Source of the DNA: RGIG5612 sp964579345
Lineage (GTDB): Bacteria; Bacillota; Clostridia; Lachnospirales; Lachnospiraceae
Direction of reading: 5' to 3'
Length of the DNA: 18,123 bases
Assembly (NCBI GenBank): GCA_964579345.1
Contig: CAZOHB010000036.1
Coordinates: 1 to 18,123 of the forward strand
Both the position numbers and the translations under genes were made by a program. How positions within the stretch are numbered: position 1 is the first letter of the stretch; each line of letters opens with the position of its first letter. Below, piece by piece: positions 6,735 through 13,882 of the stretch. A model generated the notes under the pieces. That model was given only the letters and a program-made list of their open reading frames with translations. It ran no database searches and was not told the origin of the DNA.

Positions 6735-7421
6735 TCACAGTCCGGAGCCGACTTCCTGGTTGCTGACGGCGATCTCAAGGTTGCCGTTTCTGCAGCGAAG
6801 CTGATCGATGAATTCTTTTTCTCTTGTAAGGTCTTTCAGCTTCATGTTGTAGGTCAGTCGGAACATGCTGCCCATGTCTGCAGTTTTTACTTTGACCAGC
6901 TCGTGCTGGGTTGTGTACTGTTCGAACAGATCATCAAACATGCCGGAGTAGTCGAGATCTTCCGGGATCGAGATCTTCAGTGTTTTGAATTTTCCGGTGC
7001 CGCTGCCGCCGAGTCCGATCGCGTTGCAGACGATCGTCAGGATGCACATGACAACGGCGAAGAGTACTGCATATGCGAGGTAGCCCATTCCGGTAAGCAG
7101 GCCGGCTCCCATTGCAAGGAAGAGCATCGTGATGTCCTTCGCAGTTCCCGGAGCGGAACGGAAGCGGACGAGGCTGAAGGCGCCTGCCACGGCAACGCCG
7201 GCTCCGATATTGCCGTTGACCATCATGATCACAACACAGACAACGACCGGTAAAAGTGCCAGCGTGATCACAAAGCTTTTGGTGTATCTGGATCGGAAGA
7301 TGTAGCCGAGTGCCAGAATGATTCCTGCTGCGAGCGAGATTCCCATGCAGAGCAGGAAGTTCGGTACGGTGATCACGGATGATGCGGTATCAAAAATACT
7401 GTTGAAAAGTGTGCTGGTCAT
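6735..7421 (-). CDS. DUF4956 domain membrane protein
   Basis: 228 residues with four hydrophobic segments (about 20-42, 48-68, 97-116, 118-138) and a soluble C-terminal domain of about 85 residues. The loop AFSLVRFRSAPGTAKDI (81-97) is the signature of DUF4956 proteins. AAGGAGG lies seven bases before the ATG. In many Firmicutes DUF4956 genes sit beside VTC-domain genes, as here (91 bp downstream of the VTC gene), so a shared complex is likely. By analogy with eukaryotic VTC complexes, where a membrane subunit passes polyphosphate across the membrane, this protein could be a channel or anchor for the VTC product; that is inference only. Confidence 0.83.
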   Translation of the reverse strand: MTSTLFNSIFDTASSVITVPNFLLCMGISLAAGIILALGYIFRSRYTKSFVITLALLPVVVCVVIMMVNGNIGAGVAVAGAFSLVRFRSAPGTAKDITMLFLAMGAGLLTGMGYLAYAVLFAVVMCILTIVCNAIGLGGSGTGKFKTLKISIPEDLDYSGMFDDLFEQYTTQHELVKVKTADMGSMFRLTYNMKLKDLTREKEFIDQLRCRNGNLEIAVSNQEVGSGL

Positions 7422-7512
7422 AATGTGCCTCCTTTTTATTATGCCGTCAGGGCTGTTTGTTATTTCGCCTGTTTTTCTGAGTTATGATCTGCCGGCTGCT
7501 TCTCCATGTTGT

Positions 7513-8310
7513 TTACGCATGCCTCAGTGCTGCCTGTGCTGTATATGCCGGAACTCCTGAGAAGTTCGGGTATACCGGTTCAAATGCCGGAACCTGTACG
7601 GTTTCCTTTTTGCGCAGTGCCGGGTGGATCATATTTGCGTAAGCGGTTCCGTATTTGGAAAACGAGGTCTTGTAGATCTTATTCTCCGAGAGGAATTTCA
7701 CCATCCACATCGGGTAGCCGCCGGAACATTTCAGTTCCATCAATACCCTGCCTTCCGGAAGAAGCGGTGTGCCGTATGCATCCTCCTGCAAAGAGATGTT
7801 TTCGGTCCGGGCGAGGATGTTATCGTCGAAGGTTACGCGGAAATCTTTTCGTTCTTCACAGTAGTAAGCTTCGCGTTCATAGGAGAGAAATACGGCGGGC
7901 TTCAGTCCTTTGTAGTAATCCAGAAAATACTGAATCTCGTTGGTGATCTGTGTGGACTTGCTGCAGCTGCCTTCTCCCGCGATCCATCCCATCGCCTCCT
8001 GCTCCGGAAGAGAGATGCGGCGCTTGTAAACGATCTTGTCGAATTTTTTCTTGATCTCCACGAACGTCTCGCTTTCCGGTGTGGCCTTTTTGTAGCTGCG
8101 GATCCGGAGCTTTTCTTTATAGTTCGGTTTCTCAATCGATCTGCGGATCAGCCGGTAGTCGTCGGTATCAAAATAGATATTCCGTATTGTGGAGCGGCCG
8201 TATTCATCTAATTTCATGTGCCCCTCCATCACTTTCAGGAGTGCTGCTTTCTGTTCTCTGGTCAGCATGAACTTTTTTTCATATCTTTTGAAAACTGCCT
8301 GATATGCCAT
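7513..8310 (-). CDS. VTC-domain protein (polyphosphate polymerase-like)
   Basis: 265 residues covering a complete VTC domain (PF09359), a tunnel-shaped triphosphate-tunnel fold that in yeast Vtc4 makes polyphosphate from ATP. Visible tunnel motifs are RYEKKF (9-14), IYFDTDDYRL (45-54), KEKLRIRSY (65-73), EIKKKF with KRR (85-98), SYEREAY (143-149), RVTFDDNI (158-165), MELK (191-194) and SFSKYGTAY (216-224). The alternating Lys/Arg and Glu residues are those expected to hold phosphates and metal. There is no SPX domain and no membrane segment. AAGGAGG lies eight bases upstream of the ATG. First gene of the cluster. Polyphosphate synthesis is the usual prediction, but bacterial VTC proteins are little characterised and could use another triphosphate. 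Confidence 0.87.
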   Translation of the reverse strand: MAYQAVFKRYEKKFMLTREQKAALLKVMEGHMKLDEYGRSTIRNIYFDTDDYRLIRRSIEKPNYKEKLRIRSYKKATPESETFVEIKKKFDKIVYKRRISLPEQEAMGWIAGEGSCSKSTQITNEIQYFLDYYKGLKPAVFLSYEREAYYCEERKDFRVTFDDNILARTENISLQEDAYGTPLLPEGRVLMELKCSGGYPMWMVKFLSENKIYKTSFSKYGTAYANMIHPALRKKETVQVPAFEPVYPNFSGVPAYTAQAALRHA

Positions 8311-8577
8311 TTCCGGTGCCTCCTTTTTTAAGCTGGTTGGTTCGCTTTTCTCTTTGACTTTAGGGGTGAACGCCTTGCTGTAGTCTTTTCGATGTTTGAA
8401 TCCCGCTTTCGATCAACCATTTTTCTTTAGCGATTTACAATTCCCTCGAAACGCTGTTTTGTGTCTGATTCGGTTGCGGTTGCTATTGCTGCTGCATCCC
8501 ATTGATTGCCTTCTATGCACGAAGTATAAAAACCGAACCCTAAATGAACTTTAAAGAAACTTAAGTTTTTGAATAAA

Positions 8578-8631
8578 CATGAAAAGCCGACTCGTGACCC
8601 TCTCGCAACAGTCATGAATCGACTTTTCGTG
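8578..8631. repeat. Long imperfect inverted repeat
   Basis: Bases 8581-8598 and 8611-8628 (18 each) form a hairpin around a 12-base centre; the outer bases 8578-8580 and 8629-8631 extend it on the plus strand. Two of the three mismatches become G-U pairs only if the minus strand is transcribed, which would give a nearly continuous 18-bp stem in the 5' leader of the VTC cluster. It may be an RNA element or a dispersed palindromic repeat. Confidence 0.55.
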
Positions 8632-8743
8632 CAGAGCCAGCCTGTGCGAAGAAACGTCGTCCTTTCCGTGCATTTCGGGAGGCGGTGTGCTAAACTAGCG
8701 GGTGCAGAGGTCTGCCGGAATAGACAGAATAGAAAGGAGAAAT

Positions 8744-8770
8744 CCAATCTCCGTCACGGAGGATTGGAGG
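8744..8770 (+). promoter_or_regulatory. Hairpin overlapping the exonuclease III ribosome binding site
   Basis: CCAATCTCCG (8744-8753) pairs with CGGAGGATTGG (8757-8767) with one bulged base and a three-base loop. The GGAGG at 8766-8770 touches the stem, and an upstream GGAGGA lies inside it. An ATGTAA (8771-8776) directly after GGAGG is a start-stop with no spacing and is unlikely to be used. Folding could lower initiation at the real ATG (8782). Confidence 0.4.
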
Positions 8771-8781
8771 ATGTAAGATAT

Positions 8782-9537
8782 ATGAAATTAATTTCCTGGA
8801 ATGTGAACGGAATCCGGGCGTGCCACGGCAAAGGATTTATGGATTTTTTCAATGAGATCGACGCGGATATTTTCTGCCTGCAGGAGACGAAGATGCAGGA
8901 AGGACAGCTGGTGTTGGATCTGCCCGGATATTATCAATATTGGAATTATGCGGAAAAGAAGGGGTATTCCGGCACCGCGATCTTTACGAAACGCGAGCCG
9001 CTGAACGTGACATACGGACTGGGGATCGAAGAGCATGACCATGAGGGCCGTGTGATCACTCTGGAATATCCGGAGTTTTTTATGATCACGGTATATGTGC
9101 CGAATTCGCAGGACGGGCTGAAGCGCCTGGAATACCGGATGAAGTGGGAAGATGATTTCCTGAATTATGTCCGGGAGCTGGAAAAGAAAAAGCCGGTCAT
9201 CTACTGCGGCGACCTGAATGTGGCACACAAAGAGATCGATCTGAAAAATCCGAAGACGAACCGTATGAACGCGGGCTTTACGGATGAGGAGCGGGCAAAG
9301 ATGAGTGCTGTTCTGGACGCAGGCTTTATCGACACCTTCCGCTATTTTTATCCGGACATGGAGCAGATCTATTCCTGGTGGAGCTACCGCTTCAAGGCGC
9401 GCGAGAAGAATGCCGGATGGCGTATCGACTATTTTATCTGCTCCGGCTCATTGGCGGATAAGCTGCAGGACGCCAAAATCCACACGGAAATTTTCGGCTC
9501 TGACCACTGTCCGGTCGAGCTGGATATTGACCTGTAA
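8782..9537 (+). CDS. xth: Exodeoxyribonuclease III (AP endonuclease, ExoA/Xth family)
   Basis: 251 residues, the normal length for the family. It removes nucleotides from 3' ends and cuts DNA 5' to abasic sites in base excision repair. All active-site elements of the exonuclease-endonuclease-phosphatase fold are present: N7 in SWNVNGIR, E35 in LQETK, Y105 in VYVPN, D144 and N146 in GDLNVAH, D216 in GWRIDYF, and D241-H242 in SDHCP. The frame stays open upstream to 8569, but the family begins at MKLISWNVNG, so 8782 is the start; GGAGG is 11 bases before it, rather far. It appears to be a single-gene unit. The name exoA would be equally fitting. Confidence 0.93.
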   Translation: MKLISWNVNGIRACHGKGFMDFFNEIDADIFCLQETKMQEGQLVLDLPGYYQYWNYAEKKGYSGTAIFTKREPLNVTYGLGIEEHDHEGRVITLEYPEFFMITVYVPNSQDGLKRLEYRMKWEDDFLNYVRELEKKKPVIYCGDLNVAHKEIDLKNPKTNRMNAGFTDEERAKMSAVLDAGFIDTFRYFYPDMEQIYSWWSYRFKAREKNAGWRIDYFICSGSLADKLQDAKIHTEIFGSDHCPVELDIDL

Positions 9538-9583
9538 ATCGTAGTTCTGCCCTGAAAAAACAATTTCACATTTTGCGTATTTG

Positions 9584-9644
9584 TAAAATCGGTTTTGACT
9601 GTTTGGCAAAGATTGTAGACAGAAAAAGCCGATTTTAGTATAAT
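9584..9644 (+). promoter_or_regulatory. Promoter of the amino acid importer operon with flanking dyad
   Basis: TAGACA (9616-9621), a 17-bp spacer and a perfect TATAAT (9639-9644) form a strong sigma-A promoter; transcription should start near 9651. A perfect 9-bp inverted repeat, TAAAATCGG (9584-9592) and CCGATTTTA (9629-9637), has its right arm inside the promoter spacer, which suits a repressor operator. A weak 6-bp hairpin (9659-9664 with 9681-9686) lies in the untranslated leader. The 168-bp gap after the exonuclease gene contains nothing else I can name. Confidence 0.72.
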
Positions 9645-9706
9645 CTTAAAATCTTTATACTATGAAAAAAAAAGGGAAACCATAGTTGAAAGAAGGAGGA
9701 AATGAA

Positions 9707-10528
9707 ATGAAAAATATTAAGAAAATTTTAGCACTCGTTCTTGTTGCAGTGTTTGCAGTAGGCGTGCTGGCAGCATGCGGCGGCGGAAATACTCCGGCTC
9801 CGGCAGGCAGCGGCGCAGCTCCGGCAGGCAGCGGAAGCGAAGCTCCGGCTGGAAAGCACTTCACCATTGCAACAGACAAAGGCTTCAGCCCGTTTGAGTT
9901 TGAAGATGCAGATGGCAACATCGTTGGTATCGATATGGACATCCTTGCAGCAATCGCTGAGGATCAGGGATTTACCTATGACCTTCATTACATCGGCTGG
10001 GATGCAGCAATCGCTGAGTGCCAGGCAGGACAGGCTGACGGTATGATCGCAGGTGCTTCCATTACAGAAGATAGAAAGGCTTCCGGCTGGATCTTCTCTG
10101 ACGGATATTATGATGCAACACAGGGTATGGCAGTTGCAGCTAATTCTGATATTGCTTCCCTCGAAGATCTGAAGGGCAAGACCGTTGTTGTTAAGAACGC
10201 TACGGAGAGCGATAAATACGCTACAGCCCTGAGCGAAGAAATCGGATTCACGGTTGTTCGTGTTGCAACTTCTCCGGATATGTATCAGCAGGTTATGGGC
10301 GGACAGGCGGACGCTTGCTTCGATGACACCCCGATCCTGAAATACAGCATTCAGGCAGGCGAGCTCAGCATGAAATTTGTTGAAGGAACCGAGACTGATC
10401 CGGCACAGTACGGCTTCGCAATCTTCAACGCTGACAAGCAGGAACTGATCGATCTCTTCAATGCAGGCCTTGCAAACATCAAAGCAAACGGCAAATACGA
10501 TGAGATCATCGCTAAATACCTCGGCTAG
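9707..10528 (+). CDS. Polar amino acid ABC transporter substrate-binding lipoprotein
   Basis: 273 residues: signal peptide with lipobox LAAC (Cys24), a Gly/Ser/Ala/Pro linker (25-49), then a complete SBP_bac_3 domain. Family features include FTIATDKGFSPFEF (52-65), VGIDMDI (73-79), ASITEDRK (117-124) with Arg123 expected to bind the ligand carboxylate, FSDGYY (130-135) and DACFDDTPI (202-210) with the Asp that binds the amino group. The start at 9707 is seven bases after AAGGAGG (9693-9699); an ATG at 9702 is too close and meets TGA after two codons. The ligand could be glutamine, cystine or another polar amino acid; the sequence does not settle it. Confidence 0.88.
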   Translation: MKNIKKILALVLVAVFAVGVLAACGGGNTPAPAGSGAAPAGSGSEAPAGKHFTIATDKGFSPFEFEDADGNIVGIDMDILAAIAEDQGFTYDLHYIGWDAAIAECQAGQADGMIAGASITEDRKASGWIFSDGYYDATQGMAVAANSDIASLEDLKGKTVVVKNATESDKYATALSEEIGFTVVRVATSPDMYQQVMGGQADACFDDTPILKYSIQAGELSMKFVEGTETDPAQYGFAIFNADKQELIDLFNAGLANIKANGKYDEIIAKYLG

Positions 10529-10558
10529 TCTCCGAACCTTTTTGAACATGTAAAACAG

Positions 10559-10589
10559 TAAGGGCATTGGAGAGTTTCCGATGCCCTTA
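10559..10589 (+). other. Intercistronic hairpin after the binding-protein gene
   Basis: TAAGGGCATTGG (10559-10570) pairs over 12 bases, one of them G-U, with CCGATGCCCTTA (10578-10589) around a seven-base loop. There is no T-run afterwards, so it is more likely an mRNA stabiliser that raises the ratio of binding protein to membrane components than a full terminator. Confidence 0.6.
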
Positions 10590-10612
10590 TCTAAATCAAA
10601 GGAAGATATCTT

Positions 10613-11290
10613 ATGGTACAGATAATTACAAAATACGGAATGATGCTGGTTCAGGCGATGGGGCAGACCCTTCTCCTGGCTTTGCTGGGCCTGATCTTCG
10701 GTTCCATCCTCGGAGTCATTTTCGGCTTGCTCAGTGTTGTGAAAAACAAAGCATGCAATGTCATTTCCGTGATTTATGTTAACCTGATCCGCGGCGTGCC
10801 GATGCTCGTGCTTGCAATGTTTGTTTATATCGGTGTCCCGTACGCATTAAACCAGTTTTTCGGAGCCGGCGTGAAGCTGACCTCTCTGGCAGCAGGTACG
10901 ATCTGCCTCGCTCTGAACTGCGGTGCGTATATGGCCGAGATCATCCGTGCAGGTATCCAGGCGATCGATCCGGGACAGATGGAAGCGGCGCGAAGCCTGG
11001 GACTGACATACTGGCGAGGCATGTTTCGTGTCGTCCTTCCGCAGGCGATCAAAAACATGATCCCGAGTATCGTAAACCAGTTCATCATCACGCTGAAAGA
11101 TACTTCGATCCTTTCCGTTATCGGATTCCCGGAGCTGGTAAACAAGGCGCAGAACGTTATCGGTATTACCTTCAAATCGTTCCAGGTCTGGGCGATCGTC
11201 GGTGTCATGTACCTGATCGTAATTCTGATTCTGCAGAGAGTTGCAAAGATTCTGGAAAGGAGGCTGAACCGTGGCAGAAAAGCAAGATAA
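10613..11290 (+). CDS. Polar amino acid ABC transporter permease (HisM/GlnP type)
   Basis: 225 residues with about five membrane helices. The typical segment NLIRGVPMLV (57-66) and the EAA loop EAARSLGLTYWRGMFRVV (124-141), which docks to the ATPase, identify the His/Glu/Gln/Arg permease family; KDTSIL after it is also characteristic. Only one permease gene is present, so a homodimeric channel is expected. An AAAGGA lies upstream of the ATG. The 3' end overlaps the ATPase gene by 20 bases, indicating translational coupling. Confidence 0.9.
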   Translation: MVQIITKYGMMLVQAMGQTLLLALLGLIFGSILGVIFGLLSVVKNKACNVISVIYVNLIRGVPMLVLAMFVYIGVPYALNQFFGAGVKLTSLAAGTICLALNCGAYMAEIIRAGIQAIDPGQMEAARSLGLTYWRGMFRVVLPQAIKNMIPSIVNQFIITLKDTSILSVIGFPELVNKAQNVIGITFKSFQVWAIVGVMYLIVILILQRVAKILERRLNRGRKAR

Positions 11291-12095
11291 AGTTACGCTT
11301 AGCGAGATGAATGATCTTCTCTCTCACCATATCGAAAAGAAGGTGTGGGGGAATTCCAATAACGTCAAGATCCATGTGGATGACCTCCATAAAAGTTATA
11401 AGACGCTTGAGGTTTTAAAGGGCGTCTCCGTGGATATTACCGAGGGAGAAGTGGTCGTTGTGATCGGACCTTCCGGAAGCGGTAAATCGACGTTTATCCG
11501 CTGCCTGAACGGCCTGGAGGAGATCACTTCCGGAACCGTCGTTGTAGACGGGAAGAATATTGCGGATAAAAAGATCAACATCAATAAAGTGCGCGAGAAT
11601 GTCGGTATGGTGTTCCAGCACTTCAATCTGTTCGCGAACATGAACGTGCTGCGCAACCTGACGCTGGCGCCGGTTGATCTTAAGAAAGCGACGAAGGCGG
11701 AAGCAGAGGAGACGGCGAGAAAAATGCTCGACCGTGTCGGCCTTTTAGATAAGGCAGAAGTTTTCCCGCATCAGCTTTCCGGCGGTCAGAAACAGAGAGT
11801 CGCGATCGCGCGTGCGCTCTGCATGCAGCCGGACATCATGCTGTTTGACGAGCCGACCTCCGCGCTTGACCCGGAGATGATCGGCGAAGTTCTGGTTATT
11901 ATGAAAGAGCTTGCAGCGGAAGGTATGACGATGGTCGTTGTCACGCACGAGATGGGATTCGCCATGGAAGTGGCGGACCGCGTCCTCTTTATGGACGGCG
12001 GGATCATCATGGAGGAGGGAACACCGGAGGAGGTGTTCAAGAATCCGAAGAACCCGCGTACACAGGACTTCTTAAACAAAGTATTGGAAATCTGA
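11271..12095 (+). CDS. Polar amino acid ABC transporter ATP-binding protein (GlnQ type)
   Basis: 274 residues beginning with GTG at 11271, supported by AAAGGAGG seven bases upstream inside the permease gene. Motifs: Walker A GPSGSGKST (66-74), Q-loop VFQHFNLF (114-121), signature LSGGQ (169-173), Walker B LFDEPTSALD (191-200), switch His226. The core starts near residue 32 (VKIHVDDLHKSY), so there is a charged N-terminal extension of about 30 residues not usual in GlnQ. The extension continues in the same frame as the core and has the best ribosome binding site; no later start codon with comparable support was seen. It energises import with the two preceding genes. Confidence 0.9.
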   Translation: MAEKQDKVTLSEMNDLLSHHIEKKVWGNSNNVKIHVDDLHKSYKTLEVLKGVSVDITEGEVVVVIGPSGSGKSTFIRCLNGLEEITSGTVVVDGKNIADKKININKVRENVGMVFQHFNLFANMNVLRNLTLAPVDLKKATKAEAEETARKMLDRVGLLDKAEVFPHQLSGGQKQRVAIARALCMQPDIMLFDEPTSALDPEMIGEVLVIMKELAAEGMTMVVVTHEMGFAMEVADRVLFMDGGIIMEEGTPEEVFKNPKNPRTQDFLNKVLEI

Positions 12096-12102
12096 TCTTA
12101 CA

Positions 12103-12126
12103 GCCCCGCCACCCGGCGGGGCGTTT
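12103..12126 (+). terminator. Rho-independent terminator of the importer operon
   Basis: A perfect GC-rich stem GCCCCGCC (12103-12110) with GGCGGGGC (12115-12122), loop ACCC, then GTTTT. It starts eight bases after the ATPase stop codon. Confidence 0.9.
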
Positions 12127-12140
12127 TATACGAAATACGC

Positions 12141-12195
12141 ATAAAAAATAGCAAAGAAAAAGCAAGTCGTGGCTTGTGCCAGCTTGCTTCTTCTT
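12141..12195 (-). terminator. Probable minus-strand terminator
   Basis: Arms 12154-12166 and 12183-12195 pair over 13 bases; the one imperfect pair is G-U on the minus strand. An inner TGGC/GCCA stem caps it. On the minus strand the stem runs into T-rich sequence, including six consecutive T at 12148-12143. It would end transcription arriving from prs or from the promoter-like site at 12650, and faces the GC-rich terminator of the convergent operon. Confidence 0.55.
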
Positions 12196-12657
12196 CAGGC
12201 CTGTATAGCTCGAGGCTATATCAAGAACTTTTGAATCAGAATCTTTTACTTTTCCAGAATGCCTTGGACTGATCAGGAACAAAACATTTTGAAAGTTCAA
12301 AAAAACTGATTTGAGATTCTAACTCCGACAACACAGGAATTTCAAAACTGATCAGGAATCAAAAATCCTATATGTGAAATCACAATCTCGGGGTGAACGA
12401 GGATCCCGTGCGTGAAGGAATCCGGCTATACGTGATACCTGCTCCTGATCATGAAACAGACACCCCGATGCACAGAGTCGATCAGTTACTGAATCGATCG
12501 TTCGGATGGAGGCGAATAACTTTCCGGCTGCAGTTTGCTCTAATTCCCCGAAGAGGACACGTTAAGTGAAAAATTCCCGGTCAGAAAAAGACTGCAAGCT
12601 TTTTCGCTATTCACCGATTGTCGGGCTTTGCCCAAACCCAACAGTCGTATTATACCA
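12196..12657 (-). other. Gene-free region; candidate minus-strand RNA or long prs 3' region
   Basis: No credible coding frame exists on either strand. On the minus strand an extended -10, TGGTATAAT (12657-12649), lies about 20 bases after the prs stop codon, and the region ends at the terminator-like hairpin 12154-12195. Inside are several paired segments: 12388-12395 (TCGGGGTG) with 12461-12468 (CACCCCGA) closing 65 bases, and GAAAAAG/CTTTTTC around 12586-12607. I compared it by eye with RNase P, tmRNA, SRP and 6S RNA signatures and found none. Transcription as an independent RNA is a hypothesis; no good -35 box was found. Confidence 0.35.
12268..12358. repeat. Paired 12-bp direct repeats ACTGATCAGGAA
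   Basis: Exact copies occur at 12268-12279 and 12347-12358, 79 bp apart. The core TGATCA is a palindrome, and an inverted partial copy (TCCTGATCA) lies at 12443-12451. Their purpose is unclear; protein-binding sites or paired RNA segments are both possible. Confidence 0.5.
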
Positions 12658-12674
12658 CCATCTGCAGACAAATG

Positions 12675-13880
12675 CTACTCCAACTTGTCAATCTCTTCGT
12701 TGGAAAGCTCACCATTATTATACCGCTGAATCAAGGTTTTGATCTTGCTGGACGGATCCAGAAGATCGCTGATGGAGACATCGTGGTTCAGGCTTTCAAT
12801 AATGTAGGAAATGTATTTCGACATATCTACGTTAATGAAATAATCCCTCTTCAGAAGCTCCGGATCCTGATACGTCAGGTTGGTCGTGCAGACACGGTCG
12901 ATCAGACCCTGCTCAACAGCCTCGTCGAACTTTTTCATACCATTCGTAAACAAACCGAATGTGGCAAAGATGAATACGCGTTTTGCGCCGCGTTCCTTGA
13001 CATCCTTAGCGGTGTCGATCATGCTGCCACCGGAGGAGATCATATCGTCGACAATTATGACATCCATTCCGTTCAGGTCAGTGCCCAAATACTCATGGGC
13101 GACGATCGGGTTTGAACCGTTTACAACCTGTGAATAATCACGGCGTTTGTAGAACAGTCCCATGTTGATCCCTAATACGCTGGCAAAATATACCGCGCGA
13201 TCCAGAGCGCCTTCATCCGGGCTGATCATCATCAGGTGATCCTTATCAAATTTGATGTCCTTTTCGACTTTGCACAGGTTCTTAAGGAACTGATAAGAAG
13301 GCTTGATGTTCTCAAAACCGTTTAAAGGAGCGGCCTGGATTACCCGAGGGTCGTGGGCATCGAATGTAATTAAATTATCAACGCCCATATGATAAAGCTC
13401 TGTAAGGCCCAGCGCACAGTCAAGTGACTCGCGTCCGGTCCGTTTGTGCTGTCTGCTTTCGTATAAAAACGGCATAATGACGGTGATCCGTCTTGCTTTT
13501 CCGCCGGCTGCCGCGATGATTCTCTTCAGATCCTGAAAATGATCATCCGGGGACATCCGGTTCGGCTTGCCTGCCATGCTGTACTCTAAACTGTTGTTAC
13601 ATACATCGACCAGTAAAAAGAGGTCTTTACCGCGGATGCTTTCGTAAATAATGCCTTTCGCTTCACCGGAGCCAAACCGCGGTGTATCGGCGTGAATAAG
13701 AAAAGAATCCTTCTCATATCCGGCAAAGGCAATATTGTTTTTCAGTTGCGTCTCCCTGTTTTTTCTCCAGGTGGTGATGTAGCTGTCGATCTTCTGTCCC
13801 ATCTGCTCACTGCTTTTCAGGGCAATGATGCCGAGAGGCCCCACCGGTACTGTGTTAATAGCAATCTCTTCACGCAGCAT
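12675..13880 (-). CDS. prs: Ribose-phosphate pyrophosphokinase (PRPP synthetase), long form
   Basis: 401 residues; the common bacterial enzyme has about 315. It makes PRPP from ribose 5-phosphate and ATP for purine, pyrimidine, NAD, His and Trp synthesis. Visible motifs are PFLYESRQHKR (137-147, equivalent to the ATP-binding RQDR region), DAHDP (174-178), SPDEGA (220-225) and the PRPP-binding loop VDDMISSGGS (277-286). The extra length lies in an insertion near residues 40-110 and a C-terminal tail after about 350. Long forms like this occur in Clostridia, and I cannot tell whether the allosteric site is kept. GGAGG inside the dnaI-like gene precedes the ATG by ten bases; only two bases separate the genes, so it is the last gene of the dnaD-dnaI-prs operon. 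Confidence 0.88.
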   Translation of the reverse strand: MLREEIAINTVPVGPLGIIALKSSEQMGQKIDSYITTWRKNRETQLKNNIAFAGYEKDSFLIHADTPRFGSGEAKGIIYESIRGKDLFLLVDVCNNSLEYSMAGKPNRMSPDDHFQDLKRIIAAAGGKARRITVIMPFLYESRQHKRTGRESLDCALGLTELYHMGVDNLITFDAHDPRVIQAAPLNGFENIKPSYQFLKNLCKVEKDIKFDKDHLMMISPDEGALDRAVYFASVLGINMGLFYKRRDYSQVVNGSNPIVAHEYLGTDLNGMDVIIVDDMISSGGSMIDTAKDVKERGAKRVFIFATFGLFTNGMKKFDEAVEQGLIDRVCTTNLTYQDPELLKRDYFINVDMSKYISYIIESLNHDVSISDLLDPSSKIKTLIQRYNNGELSNEEIDKLE

Positions 13881-13882
13881 AA

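Larger units (their letters stand above)
8311..8781. other. 471-bp divergent intergenic region between VTC cluster and exonuclease III
   Basis: No reading frame here is credible. The region must hold the promoters of both divergent units. On the plus strand an extended -10 (TGCTAAACT, 8688-8696) is the best candidate for the exonuclease gene, without a good -35. On the minus strand TATACT (8528-8523) is a possible -10 for the VTC cluster, again with a weak -35. It also contains the inverted repeats at 8578-8631 and 8744-8767 and a 7-bp dyad TTCGGTT (8469-8475) / AACCGAA (8531-8537). Confidence 0.45.

Noticed and set aside
8569..8781. N-terminal extension of exonuclease III
   Set aside because: The added residues are not family-like and include the intergenic hairpins; the conserved start MKLISWNVNG is at 8782.
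9728..10567. 279-residue minus-strand frame opposite the binding-protein gene
   Set aside because: It is a mirror of a clearly coding plus-strand gene, with no ribosome binding site and low-complexity Cys/Ser/Ala content.
12196..12657. RNase P RNA, tmRNA, SRP RNA or 6S RNA
   Set aside because: None of the conserved core sequences I know for these RNAs is visible on either strand, so no name was given.
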